64,000 nucleotides of DNA from an uncultured Oleispira sp. (GCA_913061415.1 CAJXUD010000003.1:124001-188000), one strand, 5' to 3'. Counted from the stretch's first letter, positions 16,804 to 25,128 are shown. Made by a program: numbers and translations. Notes: generated from the sequence alone by a model not told the origin.

Positions 16804-17964
16804 ATGCAATACAATTCCGATTCTATTAATACACAGCCTATCGATCCTGCCATCAGCGCCATCGACTCAGAACTTCATTTTTTAGTCAGCAAGATCAATA
16901 TTCTAGATGCGGTAAAACCCCTGAATTTTTTAGAAGAAAAAGAAACCTTCTTCGCCAATAATTTTTCCAGCAGCCCATCGTTCATCTACAAAACCAATAA
17001 CATCGATACCTTTGCCCTGAAACGTAAGCTCTACAATCTGCCATTAGAAACCATTAAAGACGAAGACCTTTATACCCTCTACAAAGCCGTCATTGATTCT
17101 TATGCCGACAAGGTAGATCAGTACAAATCGATCGGCACCAATGAGTTCCTTTATGACTCATTACGCTATTACGGCGAACCGAGTGAAAAAGACGTTCATA
17201 ACGCTCAATTCATTTTGCACCTACCACCGAACCCAAACGACAAGGTCGGAGAATTAGTAGATGCCCAAGGCATTGTCAAAATTTTAGCCGCAATGGTAGA
17301 ACAAGAAAATTACACCTGGGAAATGAAGCTAGACGAAACCATGGTCGCCAACGCCTTGGTATCGGGCACAACAGTGCGCATTAATAGCAACGCCAAGTTA
17401 TACGAAACCGATGCCCACGCCTTAGCCCATCATGAACTGGGCGTGCACCTAGCCACGTCATTAAATGGTGGCATGCAGCCACTGCGCATTTTATCGCTAG
17501 GCTGCCCAGTGAGCACCACAACCCAAGAAGGCATGGCGATTTTAAGCGAGTACTTATCGGGCAATTTAACGTTACAGCGTTTAAAAACCTTAGCCTTACG
17601 CGTGATCGCGGTTAAATCATTAATAGAAGATAAAAACTTCCGCACTACTTTCTTGATTCTAAAAGAAACCTACAACGTCAGTGACCAACTGGCCTATACC
17701 ATCACCGCCCGCGTTTACCGAGGTGGCGGCTATACCAAAGATTATCTGTATCTAAGAGGCTTTAGCGCCATATTAAGCGCTTACGAACACGAGAAAGATT
17801 TTAACAACTTGCTGGCAGGCAAAACCTCGTTAGAATTTTTGCCACTGATAACGCGCTTAATCGATAAAGGCTTGTTAATAGCCCCCCACTTCATTACTCC
17901 GGCCTTTAAAAATCCGGTACGAAGTGATGCGGTGAATACGTTTATTACCCACGCCATACGGTAA
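16804..17964 (+). CDS. DUF1704/MATCAP-family putative metallopeptidase (QEGLA-motif protein)
   Basis: This 386-aa protein belongs to the family annotated as flavohemoglobin expression-modulating QEGLA-motif proteins. The zinc-site motif is HHELGVH (residues 209-215), giving His210, Glu211 and a second His five positions on. A Gln-Glu-Gly motif (QEGMA, 241-245) follows, with the conserved YRGGGYTKDYLYLRG near the C-terminus. Animal relatives (MATCAP) are tubulin carboxypeptidases; the bacterial substrate is unknown. It is complete in length. A hairpin and a convergent xre gene follow, and a decayed copy of the same gene occurs at 19028-19448. Confidence 0.88.
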   Translation: MQYNSDSINTQPIDPAISAIDSELHFLVSKINILDAVKPLNFLEEKETFFANNFSSSPSFIYKTNNIDTFALKRKLYNLPLETIKDEDLYTLYKAVIDSYADKVDQYKSIGTNEFLYDSLRYYGEPSEKDVHNAQFILHLPPNPNDKVGELVDAQGIVKILAAMVEQENYTWEMKLDETMVANALVSGTTVRINSNAKLYETDAHALAHHELGVHLATSLNGGMQPLRILSLGCPVSTTTQEGMAILSEYLSGNLTLQRLKTLALRVIAVKSLIEDKNFRTTFLILKETYNVSDQLAYTITARVYRGGGYTKDYLYLRGFSAILSAYEHEKDFNNLLAGKTSLEFLPLITRLIDKGLLIAPHFITPAFKNPVRSDAVNTFITHAIR

Positions 17965-17978
17965 TAATCAGCTCACGC

Positions 17979-18011
17979 TATGAGCCGAATACACTTTCTA
18001 TTCGGCTCATA
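17979..18011. terminator. Strong hairpin between convergent DUF1704 and xre genes
   Basis: A perfect 13-bp stem TATGAGCCGAATA / TATTCGGCTCATA with a 7-base loop lies 15 bp after the DUF1704 stop and 25 bp before the xre stop. It lacks a clear T tract, so it may be a bidirectional terminator of the convergent genes or an mRNA-stabilising stem. The same structure is present in the duplicate at 19463-19495. Confidence 0.6.
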
Positions 18012-18035
18012 CTCAACAGACCATCAACAATCTCA

Positions 18036-18290
18036 TTAATCATTTTCTCTATTAAAACGCTGCATATAATCTAAGTTAGGCAATCTTACAGGCTCAATAG
18101 CCAGTGAATGACTCAATACTTGCAAAACACGCTGAATTTTACGAATACCAATATCATTGAACTTATTACGCTCTAAAGCACTAATAGTCGTGCGATCTAG
18201 ACCTGCCATATCCGCTAACTGTTGCTGGCTCCAGCCATTATCTTTACGAAACTTTCGTACATTACTGGACAGTTGAGTAAAAAAACCCAT
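18036..18290 (-). CDS. XRE-family DNA-binding regulator (copy 1)
   Basis: The 84-aa protein is essentially one lambda-Cro-type helix-turn-helix: VRKFRKDNGWSQQQLADMAGLDRTTISALERN, followed by helices and a short tail (YMQRFNREND). It resembles HipB-like and other small regulators, but no toxin gene follows it. The divergent neighbour is a YceK/YidQ-like lipoprotein 315 bp away, a likely target. Copy 2 at 19520-19774 encodes an identical protein. Confidence 0.85.
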   Translation of the reverse strand: MGFFTQLSSNVRKFRKDNGWSQQQLADMAGLDRTTISALERNKFNDIGIRKIQRVLQVLSHSLAIEPVRLPNLDYMQRFNREND

Positions 18291-18605
18291 ACTGACCGAC
18301 CCCTATATTTGTTGACTTTCAGTAGGGCATCACCCGTGCTCGCTTTAATCCTGGTTGGCATTTCAATATTACCCAGTATGGAACAGCTACAATAAATGGA
18401 TTCTTTGCAGGGATTTATCTTTCTTTTTAGTCGATATACACCTATCGAGTACTAGTATAGTATTAACTAGCAGTGCAATTAATACGATAAAAAACAAGCT
18501 TGAAGTCAGGAGATATTTTTAAATAATACTTCTGCCCGATAGAAGAAAAGATACCTTACCTGTAAATTCATCCCTTTTATATTCTATTTAATAATCTAGG
18601 TTCCA
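18291..18605. other. Divergent intergenic region between xre and lipoprotein gene (copy 1)
   Basis: This 315-bp gap should hold the promoters of both genes. An AT-rich partial inverted repeat (ACTAGTATAGTATTAACTAG) near 18450 is a possible operator for the XRE protein. I see no gene here. The whole stretch is identical in the second copy. Confidence 0.5.
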
Positions 18606-18917
18606 ATGCGCTTATTCATAATTCCAGTACTTATATTCCTACTCTCTGGCTGTTCTGGAGTACTCGTTCGTACAGGAGGCGACAATCAATTCGGCAGCCC
18701 ACTCGCAGGCCTAGAATACGCATCAGCGAATACCTTTTCTTGCAGCCTTGCCGCTTTTTATGGATTTCCTCCCATAATATTAGTCACAATACCCGTAGGA
18801 TTAGTGGATATGGCAGCATCATTTGTGACAGATATCGTTTTTCTGCCCGTTGATCTAATAATCGATAAACCTGAAAAGTTTAAAGAGGAACTCTGCCCTT
18901 TCATGAAAGGTCCTTAA
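18606..18917 (+). CDS. YceK/YidQ-like lipoprotein (copy 1)
   Basis: The 103-aa protein has a lipoprotein signal (MRLFIIPVLIFLLSGCSG, lipobox LSGC). It has the features of the YceK/YidQ (DUF1375) family: a GSPLAGLEYA segment, a hydrophobic PVGLVDMAASFVTDIVFLPVDLI stretch and a short polar end. The cellular role of this family is not established. It is transcribed away from the xre gene. A diverged paralogue lies at 20090-20401. Confidence 0.75.
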   Translation: MRLFIIPVLIFLLSGCSGVLVRTGGDNQFGSPLAGLEYASANTFSCSLAAFYGFPPIILVTIPVGLVDMAASFVTDIVFLPVDLIIDKPEKFKEELCPFMKGP

Positions 18918-19027
18918 ATCATTATTACCAGAATGACTGATATATTAATAGTCGCTTGCGATCTTCAGCTATAGTATTTCCACACACTACATCAGCGCTA
19001 CATTGACCTTGGCATGAGACCCTGGCC

Positions 19028-19448
19028 ATGCAACACAGTACAAATCCTGCCATCAACGCTATTGATTCAGAACTTCATTCCTTAGTCAGCAATATCAATA
19101 TTTTAGATGCCGTAAAACCACTGGATTTTTTAGAAGACAAAGAAACCTTCTTCGCCAACAATTTTTCAGCAGCCCATCGTTCATATACAAAACCAACAAT
19201 ATCGACACCTTTGCACTGAAACGTAAACGCTACAACCTGCCGTTATTTAGCGCCAAATTAAGCGCTTACGAACATGAAAAAGATGTTAAAAACTTACTGG
19301 CAGGCAAAACCTCATTAGAATTTTTGCCACTCATAACGCGCTTAATCGATAAAGGCTTGTTAATAGCCCCCACTTCATTACTCCGGCCTTTAAAAATCCG
19401 GTACAAAGTGATGCGGTGAATACGTTTATTACGCACGCCATACGGTAA
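19028..19448 (+). pseudogene. Decayed second copy of the DUF1704 gene
   Basis: The first 45 codons closely match the intact gene at 16804 (AIDSELHSLVSNINILDAVKP). A one-base loss in a TTTTTC run then shifts the frame. A large internal deletion joins the region after YNLPL directly to FSAKLSAYEHEKD, removing the zinc-site and QEG motifs. A second one-base loss in a run of C lies near 19370. The 3' end runs into the 661-bp perfect repeat. It cannot make a working enzyme. Confidence 0.9.
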
Positions 19449-19462
19449 TAATCAGCTCACGC

Positions 19463-19495
19463 TATGAGCCGAATACACTTTCTATTCGGCTCATA
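19463..19495. terminator. Hairpin, duplicate copy
   Basis: The same 13-bp stem and 7-base loop as at 17979-18011, here between the DUF1704 pseudogene and the second xre gene. It has no clear T tract. Confidence 0.55.
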
Positions 19496-19519
19496 CTCAA
19501 CAGACCATCAACAATCTCA

Positions 19520-19774
19520 TTAATCATTTTCTCTATTAAAACGCTGCATATAATCTAAGTTAGGCAATCTTACAGGCTCAATAGCCAGTGAATGACTCAA
19601 TACTTGCAAAACACGCTGAATTTTACGAATACCAATATCATTGAACTTATTACGCTCTAAAGCACTAATAGTCGTGCGATCTAGACCTGCCATATCCGCT
19701 AACTGTTGCTGGCTCCAGCCATTATCTTTACGAAACTTTCGTACATTACTGGACAGTTGAGTAAAAAAACCCAT
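19520..19774 (-). CDS. XRE-family DNA-binding regulator (copy 2, identical)
   Basis: The 84-aa product is identical in every residue to that of 18036-18290, and the DNA is identical too. It lies in the second copy of the tandem cassette, convergent with a dead DUF1704 copy and divergent from the second lipoprotein gene. Two identical regulators with identical upstream DNA should bind and cross-regulate both sites. Confidence 0.85.
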   Translation of the reverse strand: MGFFTQLSSNVRKFRKDNGWSQQQLADMAGLDRTTISALERNKFNDIGIRKIQRVLQVLSHSLAIEPVRLPNLDYMQRFNREND

Positions 19775-20089
19775 ACTGACCGACCCCTATATTTGTTGAC
19801 TTTCAGTAGGGCATCACCCGTGCTCGCTTTAATCCTGGTTGGCATTTCAATATTACCCAGTATGGAACAGCTACAATAAATGGATTCTTTGCAGGGATTT
19901 ATCTTTCTTTTTAGTCGATATACACCTATCGAGTACTAGTATAGTATTAACTAGCAGTGCAATTAATACGATAAAAAACAAGCTTGAAGTCAGGAGATAT
20001 TTTTAAATAATACTTCTGCCCGATAGAAGAAAAGATACCTTACCTGTAAATTCATCCCTTTTATATTCTATTTAATAATCTAGGTTCCA

Positions 20090-20401
20090 ATGCGTATATT
20101 AATAATTCCAGTACTTATCCTCCTACTTTCTGGCTGTTCTGGTTTATTAGCACGCACAGGAGAAAATCACCAAACAGGTAGCCCTTTTGCAGGTTTACAT
20201 CACGCAACAGAAAATACTGTCTCATGCAGTTTATACGCATTTTATGATTTTTTTCCTGCTCTAATCGTCACAATACCCGTAGGACTAATTGATATAGCCG
20301 CATCCTTTATCACAGATATAATCCTCCTTCCAATTGATTTAATGATCGAAGACCCTGGTGGCTCAAAACAAGAACTGTGCGAGATTAAATGGGGCCCTTA
20401 A
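20090..20401 (+). CDS. YceK/YidQ-like lipoprotein (copy 2, diverged)
   Basis: The 103-aa lipoprotein (signal MRILIIPVLILLLSGCSG) is a paralogue of the one at 18606, with the same length and layout (GSPFAGLHHA, PVGLIDIAASFITDIILLPIDLM) but many substitutions. Upstream DNA is identical to the other copy, so expression should be similar while the product differs. The family's function is unknown. Confidence 0.72.
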   Translation: MRILIIPVLILLLSGCSGLLARTGENHQTGSPFAGLHHATENTVSCSLYAFYDFFPALIVTIPVGLIDIAASFITDIILLPIDLMIEDPGGSKQELCEIKWGP

Positions 20402-20529
20402 TAATTAGACTCCCCCCCAGATCAACACACCTACACCAATCAAAAAAGTTATAGTAGGCAAAAAAGGGAGGGGTAAAATAAACAGAACAATATTAAAACC
20501 AGCAATAAAATCAAAGAAGCAATCACAAT

Positions 20530-20745
20530 ATGAAAACAATTCTTAGATATTCATTAATGACATCTATAAACTTCATACTGAGCTTTTCAATTTACAACTA
20601 TTCATTCATCACACAAGCAACACCCTACCTAACAGAAGATCAGAGAATGGAGAGCGCCTCGTTAATGCTAACAACCACAATCCCCGCCTATCTAATCTTA
20701 GCTACCGCTCTTAGCCTAAGCTTTTACTTTATTAAAAAAGGATGA
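20530..20745 (+). CDS. Small two-segment membrane protein
   Basis: The 71-aa protein has two hydrophobic segments (about residues 9-28 and 46-66) separated by a polar loop (TPYLTEDQRMESAS) and ends KKG. The stop overlaps the start of the next gene in the series ATGA, so the two are translationally coupled. No family is recognised. Confidence 0.55.
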   Translation: MKTILRYSLMTSINFILSFSIYNYSFITQATPYLTEDQRMESASLMLTTTIPAYLILATALSLSFYFIKKG

Positions 20746-21143
20746 GTAACATGAGAAATCAGGATGATATACACAGCGTATTCTGTGGCTACCTTGATGA
20801 AGAAATAGAGCAAGACGTGCCGCTAAACCCGACATTGGCAGAAGCTATATCGTTTTTCCATAGTTTTATTTGGAAAAATGAAAAATCAGAATCTTCAATG
20901 AAAATGTTGAACTTTATAATTCCAGATAAAGCTTACCTAAACATATCGAGTTTAATTGAAGATTCATGGTGCGTAACCGCAAGTGTCAGCACCCGAAGAC
21001 GCTTTCTAGGACCTTTTTTTAAGCGTGAATCGTTTAGAATTTTTCTCGACATCAACGCTACCGAAACAGAAAGTTTAATGCGTCTATTCTATCAAGACGA
21101 CCTCAATGAACTCGACGAATTGCTAAAAATCAGAGACTACTAA
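20742..21143 (+). CDS. Hypothetical cytoplasmic protein coupled to the membrane gene
   Basis: The 133-aa protein has no signal or membrane segment. Acidic and aromatic residues are frequent (DDIHSVFCGYLDEEIEQDV; SFFHSFIWKNEKSE), and a basic stretch (STRRRFLGPFFKRESF) lies near residues 85-101. It starts in the stop codon of the 71-aa membrane protein gene (4-bp overlap). Size and pairing recall immunity or accessory genes, but no family is recognised. Confidence 0.5.
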   Translation: MSNMRNQDDIHSVFCGYLDEEIEQDVPLNPTLAEAISFFHSFIWKNEKSESSMKMLNFIIPDKAYLNISSLIEDSWCVTASVSTRRRFLGPFFKRESFRIFLDINATETESLMRLFYQDDLNELDELLKIRDY

Positions 21144-21226
21144 AAAAGAGGCTACTCGCCTGCACTTATAGATCAGCCAATGAGTCAAAAGAGTGGCCAG
21201 CAATAAATACGAAATAGTCTTTCAGC

Positions 21227-21685
21227 TTATTTTTTAATTAACCCCTCGCTAACAGCCTTGTGAAATTTCTGCCTAAAATCATTAGAAATATAAGAATAGG
21301 CAGATGAAAGATGCTTATGATCAACCTCAGTTTTAAATACCAAAGTAACACCATATTTATCATCTCTTGGAAAACCTAACATAAAACTGATTTTCACTAT
21401 TCTATTAAAATCATCAAGCGAATAACCCAAAGGGGCTAGAACCTCGTTGAAATGATCATTATCTATACTATAACTATTCATGAATTGTATGACCTCATTT
21501 TGACTATTAGCCCTTAGAGTTTCTGGAGGCAATACTCTCCATTCATCCTGCTGAGGTTTAGGAAAAAATACACTCTTTATAACGAAAACAAATAACAAAA
21601 AAATGAATAACTTACCAGCTTTCCAGACGTATGATTTATAGCTATCCATTGAACTCCTCATGAATCTAGTGAAATCACTTCCCAT
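21227..21685 (-). CDS. Hypothetical membrane-anchored protein
   Basis: The 152-aa protein has one membrane segment (LFIFLLFVFVIKSVFF, about residues 27-42) followed by a soluble, probably periplasmic domain that includes GYSLDDFNRIVKISFMLGFPRDD. No known family is recognised. It follows the 94-aa membrane gene by 22 bp on the same strand and may be in the same transcript. Confidence 0.5.
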   Translation of the reverse strand: MGSDFTRFMRSSMDSYKSYVWKAGKLFIFLLFVFVIKSVFFPKPQQDEWRVLPPETLRANSQNEVIQFMNSYSIDNDHFNEVLAPLGYSLDDFNRIVKISFMLGFPRDDKYGVTLVFKTEVDHKHLSSAYSYISNDFRQKFHKAVSEGLIKK

Positions 21686-21707
21686 GAAAGTAAGTTATAT
21701 TGATTTT

Positions 21708-21992
21708 TTAATTTATACTAGAAAAAGCACTACCAACTGCCTCTAAAAGACCGATCACAGCATCGACTACGCCATGTAAAAGAGCCTCTACTACGCCAAA
21801 CACAATCTGAACAACGCCTTCGCCAGCAATAGAGGCTGACCATGCAACACAGCAAAGCGGCACAATTATGCCAGCGAGAGAGAGCATGCTAAATTCCCAT
21901 GCTAATAAGTAGATGCTAGAAAATACCATAACTACAGCTGATATGGCATTTAGTATACGAAGTAAAAGCTTCCGTTCTTTTCTTTTCATCAA
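21708..21992 (-). CDS. Small hydrophobic membrane protein
   Basis: The 94-aa protein begins with a basic head (MMKRKERKLLLR) and then two or three hydrophobic segments (ISAVVMVFSSIYLLAW; LAGIIVPLCCVAWSASIAG). A Val/Gly-rich end (VVQIVFGVVEALLHGVVDAVIGLLEAVG) looks like an amphipathic helix. No family is recognised. It lies just upstream of the 152-aa gene. Confidence 0.5.
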   Translation of the reverse strand: MMKRKERKLLLRILNAISAVVMVFSSIYLLAWEFSMLSLAGIIVPLCCVAWSASIAGEGVVQIVFGVVEALLHGVVDAVIGLLEAVGSAFSSIN

Positions 21993-22190
21993 TAAGTCCT
22001 TATACCTTCTCTTTTGGGTACTTTCAGCGCAATATCCTATTGCCCAGACATCTCTTGGGCGATCAGTGTAATAGCATCATACTGAGCGGCTTACGGCTGA
22101 ACTGCGCCAAATGCAAACAGCGAAAACTAAAATCAACGCCTTACCAGTCCCCGCCACAAAATAATACAGCTCAGGTATTATGTAAAATCG

Positions 22191-22568
22191 CTAGAGATAT
22201 TCATACCCTATAATCTTAGAAATACCATTTTTATCATCCACTGCAAAACCTATTTCAAAATCACCTTTCTTATAATTATTCATACCCATTTCTTTATAGT
22301 TCTGGGCCTCTAAATAATTAACTAACTCTGATGCATTAAAAGAGCAATATAAGTGAATGATCGCAGGCTTAGGGCCGTCGGCTGAACCATATTCAAATCT
22401 AGGTGAACTTTTGCATAGCTTTGCTATATTAGATAAGTATTCAGGCGTTAATAAATAGTAATCTAAACTAACTTCACCATATTCACGCTTATCAGACACA
22501 CTAATTAACAGACCGTAAGAAAAAATCACGATGATTAGTAATAGGATTACCGAAAATGTTTTTTTCAT
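22191..22568 (-). CDS. Small exported or membrane-anchored protein, possible immunity protein
   Basis: The 125-aa protein has an N-terminal signal or anchor (FSVILLLIIVIFSYGLLI) and then a small soluble domain (YLLTPEYLSNIAKLCKSSP; EIGFAVDDKNGISKIIGYEYL). Its start codon overlaps the stop codon of a broken upstream gene (22565-22864), which implies that the two were made together. That coupling, the small size and the export signal fit an immunity protein for the upstream product; this is inference. Confidence 0.5.
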   Translation of the reverse strand: MKKTFSVILLLIIVIFSYGLLISVSDKREYGEVSLDYYLLTPEYLSNIAKLCKSSPRFEYGSADGPKPAIIHLYCSFNASELVNYLEAQNYKEMGMNNYKKGDFEIGFAVDDKNGISKIIGYEYL

Positions 22569-22864
22569 TTTTTAACTTCCTTGAATAATTCCCCAGCAAT
22601 AGCTGCTTTGATAGTGTTTAATTCATCAGGTAAACTCGAACTCATAGGTCCGCCTTTAGAAGGTGGGATAGGGTATAAATATGGGACTGTTGAATAGTTC
22701 TTATTAGATCCAACCTCACCAAATGTATCCCATATTTCAAGTGCTACTTATTTACTGACAGGCTGACAAAGCGAGATTATCCTTTTATTCGGATACACTG
22801 CCCGATAAAATCCAACCAAGTTTGAAACAAGATCCTCAGCACTGTAACCACTATTGGTAGCAAT
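22565..22864 (-). pseudogene. 3' remnant of an unidentified gene, one in-frame stop
   Basis: A 100-codon stretch reads IATNSGYSAEDLVSNLVGFY, then more coding-like residues, with a TAA at 22748-22750. It continues in the same frame as VALEIWDTFGEVGSNKNYST to a TGA that overlaps the next start codon. The composition is protein-like throughout and a second stop bounds it upstream, so it is the tail of a decayed gene. The family is unknown; a toxin-like partner of the following gene is possible. Confidence 0.6.
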
Positions 22865-22953
22865 TCAGGTTGAGAAAATGATGACCATGAGGAAAAAGTC
22901 AGACTCTGATTGCGGCACCAAATAAACAAGAAATGAAGACTTAAACAAAAGAT

Positions 22954-22975
22954 AATCGGTGATTTTCCACCGATT
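22954..22975 (-). terminator. Rho-independent-type terminator after the UvrD-like remnant
   Basis: An 8-bp stem AATCGGTG / CACCGATT with a 6-base loop lies just after the stop of the UvrD-type fragment (read leftward) and is followed on that strand by ATCTTTTGTTT. This fits an intrinsic terminator for the minus strand. Confidence 0.65.
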
Positions 22976-22982
22976 GCCTTTT

Positions 22983-23168
22983 AAACAACCAACAACCGCT
23001 CAGTATAAAAATTCACCTTACTAGACGTCACCAACAACTTCTCACGCGCACGGGTCATACACGCATATAGCAACCGCACCTCTTCCGCATGATTCTTTTC
23101 ATCATCCTTTAATGTCCCCAAGCCCGCTAAAATAACCGCTTTAAACTCCAGCCCCTTACCACTCTGGC
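22983..23168 (-). pseudogene. C-terminal fragment of a UvrD-type helicase
   Basis: About 60 codons read SGKGLEFKAVILAGLGTL, then RLLYACMTRAREKLLVTSS and end at VV-stop. These are motifs V and VI of UvrD/Rep-like SF1 helicases (usual forms S-x-KGLEF and LLYVAxTRA). Everything upstream of motif V is missing; the next bases belong to another gene remnant. It is a leftover of a deleted helicase gene. Confidence 0.8.
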
Positions 23169-23210
23169 GGGGTATTGAAGAGCATTACTTAACGACATAA
23201 ACAATTCTAA

Positions 23211-23966
23211 TCACCCAATAAACTCAGTTTTCAAATATTCCGACAGCTCATAATCAAGCCCAGTAATAACACTCATAGGCTTTTCACCCTCATGGGATAC
23301 ATAATTCACAGTGCCACAATAATAGAAAGGCGCACCTTTCTTAGCAATTAACCGATCTTTTCGAACAAACAAATGCAATTTGCTTCCATTCTTTTGATAT
23401 TCTACAACTCGCTTACCCTTACCACTAGTCGGCACACCAGAATTCTGACTTTGCCAATGGAAGGTTTTAGCATCTTCAAAGTAGTCATGGTATCTATGCT
23501 CAGCATTCCTGCCACGCTTATTCAGCGTTGCAAATAGATATTGATCATTATGATCCTTCACACATACATGACCCGATTGCCACGACCCAGTATTAAACTC
23601 CAAACCAAATAGCGCTGGCACTTCTTCACGCATAAACGATTGATGCAGATACAAATCCATAGGATCAATAACATCCTTCAACCGCGCAAACGTAGCCATA
23701 TCTTCAGTAGCCATCATAGGTGCATAATCAGGATTCTGAGCAATTCACTCATACTGCCCTTGGCCAAGCTTATTCACCGAACGTAATAGGTATTGATCAT
23801 CACAACTGATATCTTGACGTTCAATGGCAACAGGGTCGTAATTAATAAAGCAGGCTTCTAGCAGCTCTAATGATTTATCGCTCGCGCTTTTAATGAAGTC
23901 TTTTTTATTGGCATTCGCCTGCCTGCCATTATTTTGAAACAACAAATCAGCCAAAATGTGTAACAA
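23211..23966 (-). pseudogene. Internally deleted copy of the DUF3427 helicase gene
   Basis: This is a shortened paralogue of 25643-28342. It starts in the middle of the helicase C-terminal half (NANKKDFIKSAS, then CFINYDPVAI) and jumps at the short shared sequence VAI to the S24-like segment (ERQDISCDDQYLLRSVNKLG). An in-frame TGA follows after GQYE near 23745. The frame continues as MMATEDMATFARLKDVIDPM and the DUF3427 tail (FHWQSQNSG, LHLFVRKDRL, PFYYCGTVNYVSHEGEKPMS). The ORF after the stop (168 aa) could in principle be translated alone but is unlikely to be functional. Confidence 0.85.
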
Positions 23967-24617
23967 ATCAAACTACTTTAAAAATAGTACTGTACAATGC
24001 ATAAATCAGCGACAAGAAAATCAATACTATATTATTAGAAATTATCAAAACTTAATAAATGGAATTATTATAAATCTTAAAATATCCGCATCCGTCGGTA
24101 AAAATGGCCAAAACACGGCTAATGATGTTCGGCTTATCAAAGCCTTACTCAACACGTATTTTCGATCTACAAATAAAAATATTCTTACAATAGATGCAAG
24201 CGTTAATGATAATTTTTATAATCGAATAGGTGAGATAGTGACCTATTAGACGCTGAGATATTACCGGCGGCTCAATTAGCTCTATTTAATAAAACATATG
24301 CATTCCATGAAAAGGAAGTGATTCGAATATGCAAAAAATCAACAGTAATCAAGCTATATGGCGACACCAATTGGACAGCGCTACATCAAAGCATTAAAGA
24401 AATCTTAATTGACTTGATTTACAGAGGGGATTACACAGGTAAAACACGTGAATTTTTACAAAAACATGTTGCCAGCAATGACTTCCAATCTTTTAAAAGT
24501 GAAATAACAAATCAATCTAAATGGCTAAAAGCTCCATCTCAGCGGTTTGCAATTCGAAAGAAATTTTTAGAAGATGCTCCTGAGAATAAATACGCTTTAA
24601 ACATTTGTGCAGCTTAA
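23956..24617 (+). pseudogene. Frameshifted pesticin-like muramidase (putative type VI-type effector remnant)
   Basis: The first part (from about 24076) reads KISASVGKNGQNTANDVRLI, like the peptidoglycan-binding repeat at the start of many cell-wall effectors. A frame change near 24235 leads to DLLDAEILPAAQLALFNKTY and then, in the frame of the 24318 start codon, IKEILIDLIYRGDYTGKTRE and QRFAIRKKFLEDAP. The RGDYT and RF-x-x-R-x-x-FL features are those of T4-lysozyme/pesticin-type muramidases. Without the shift it would be one protein of about 190 residues, shorter than usual, so internal deletion is also likely. Two periplasmic proteins follow directly. Confidence 0.68.
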
Positions 24618-24632
24618 TAGAGAGTCTACATT

Positions 24633-25070
24633 ATGCATTCGATTAAAATAATTTTCGCTCTTTTCGCCCTGTATTCTTCATGTGCAATAGCAGAAGGGCC
24701 AGCCCCATTTTCTCCACTAGTATGGGATGTTAAGATTGAACGTGTAGGTAACGTTTTATTTCGTTACACCACATTCAATACCGAGTCTGAATATCCTTGT
24801 ATGCGCTTTGAAACCATAGAGCCTACAAGCAACAAAGTGCTGCAAATAAAAGACTACTGCAAAGTCACTTTGCCCTTCTTAAATAATACGGTGATCGACT
24901 TGAAAAATGAGGTTCAACTTGTTGACTACATGGATTTAAAATTTGTCGATGATACATTTACATTCACCTTAGATATTATACTAAAGGAGCAGGCTTCATT
25001 TTTATTATCATGTTCATTAAATATAGATGGAGAGAACATGTCTGAAGTAGGTTGTCAAAATAAGAATTAA
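24633..25070 (+). CDS. Periplasmic Cys-containing protein, probable immunity protein (copy 1)
   Basis: The 145-aa protein has a signal peptide (MHSIKIIFALFALYSSCAIA) and a mature part with four conserved cysteines (YPCMRFET, KDYCKVTLPF, LLSCSL, EVGCQ), suggesting two disulfides in the periplasm. It starts 15 bp after the muramidase remnant, on the same strand, and has a paralogue right after it. A periplasmic partner next to a wall-degrading enzyme points to immunity; no family is recognised, so this is inference. Confidence 0.65.
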   Translation: MHSIKIIFALFALYSSCAIAEGPAPFSPLVWDVKIERVGNVLFRYTTFNTESEYPCMRFETIEPTSNKVLQIKDYCKVTLPFLNNTVIDLKNEVQLVDYMDLKFVDDTFTFTLDIILKEQASFLLSCSLNIDGENMSEVGCQNKN

Positions 25071-25128
25071 TATTATTGCTAAGATATAGCCCAAATTAAT
25101 TGATGACTCACACTAATAAATAGAAACT

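Larger units (their letters stand above)
17950..18610. repeat. Copy A of a 661-bp perfect direct repeat
   Basis: The bases from the last few codons of the DUF1704 gene, through the hairpin and the whole xre gene, up to the first codons of the lipoprotein gene are identical to 19434-20094 (offset 1484 bp). Sequence on both sides is clearly related but diverged. Confidence 0.9.
19434..20094. repeat. Copy B of a 661-bp perfect direct repeat
   Basis: This block is identical to 17950-18610 and contains the hairpin, the second xre gene, its divergent intergenic region and the start of the second lipoprotein gene. The identity ends abruptly two bases into codon 2 of the lipoprotein, where the paralogues differ. 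Confidence 0.9.

Noticed and set aside
18036-18290. HipBA or other toxin-antitoxin pair around the xre gene
   Set aside because: No HipA, RelE or other toxin gene is adjacent; the neighbours are DUF1704 and a lipoprotein.
23211-23717. Independent 168-aa functional gene
   Set aside because: It is the tail of a deleted helicase copy after an in-frame stop; the start codon is an internal methionine of the parent gene.
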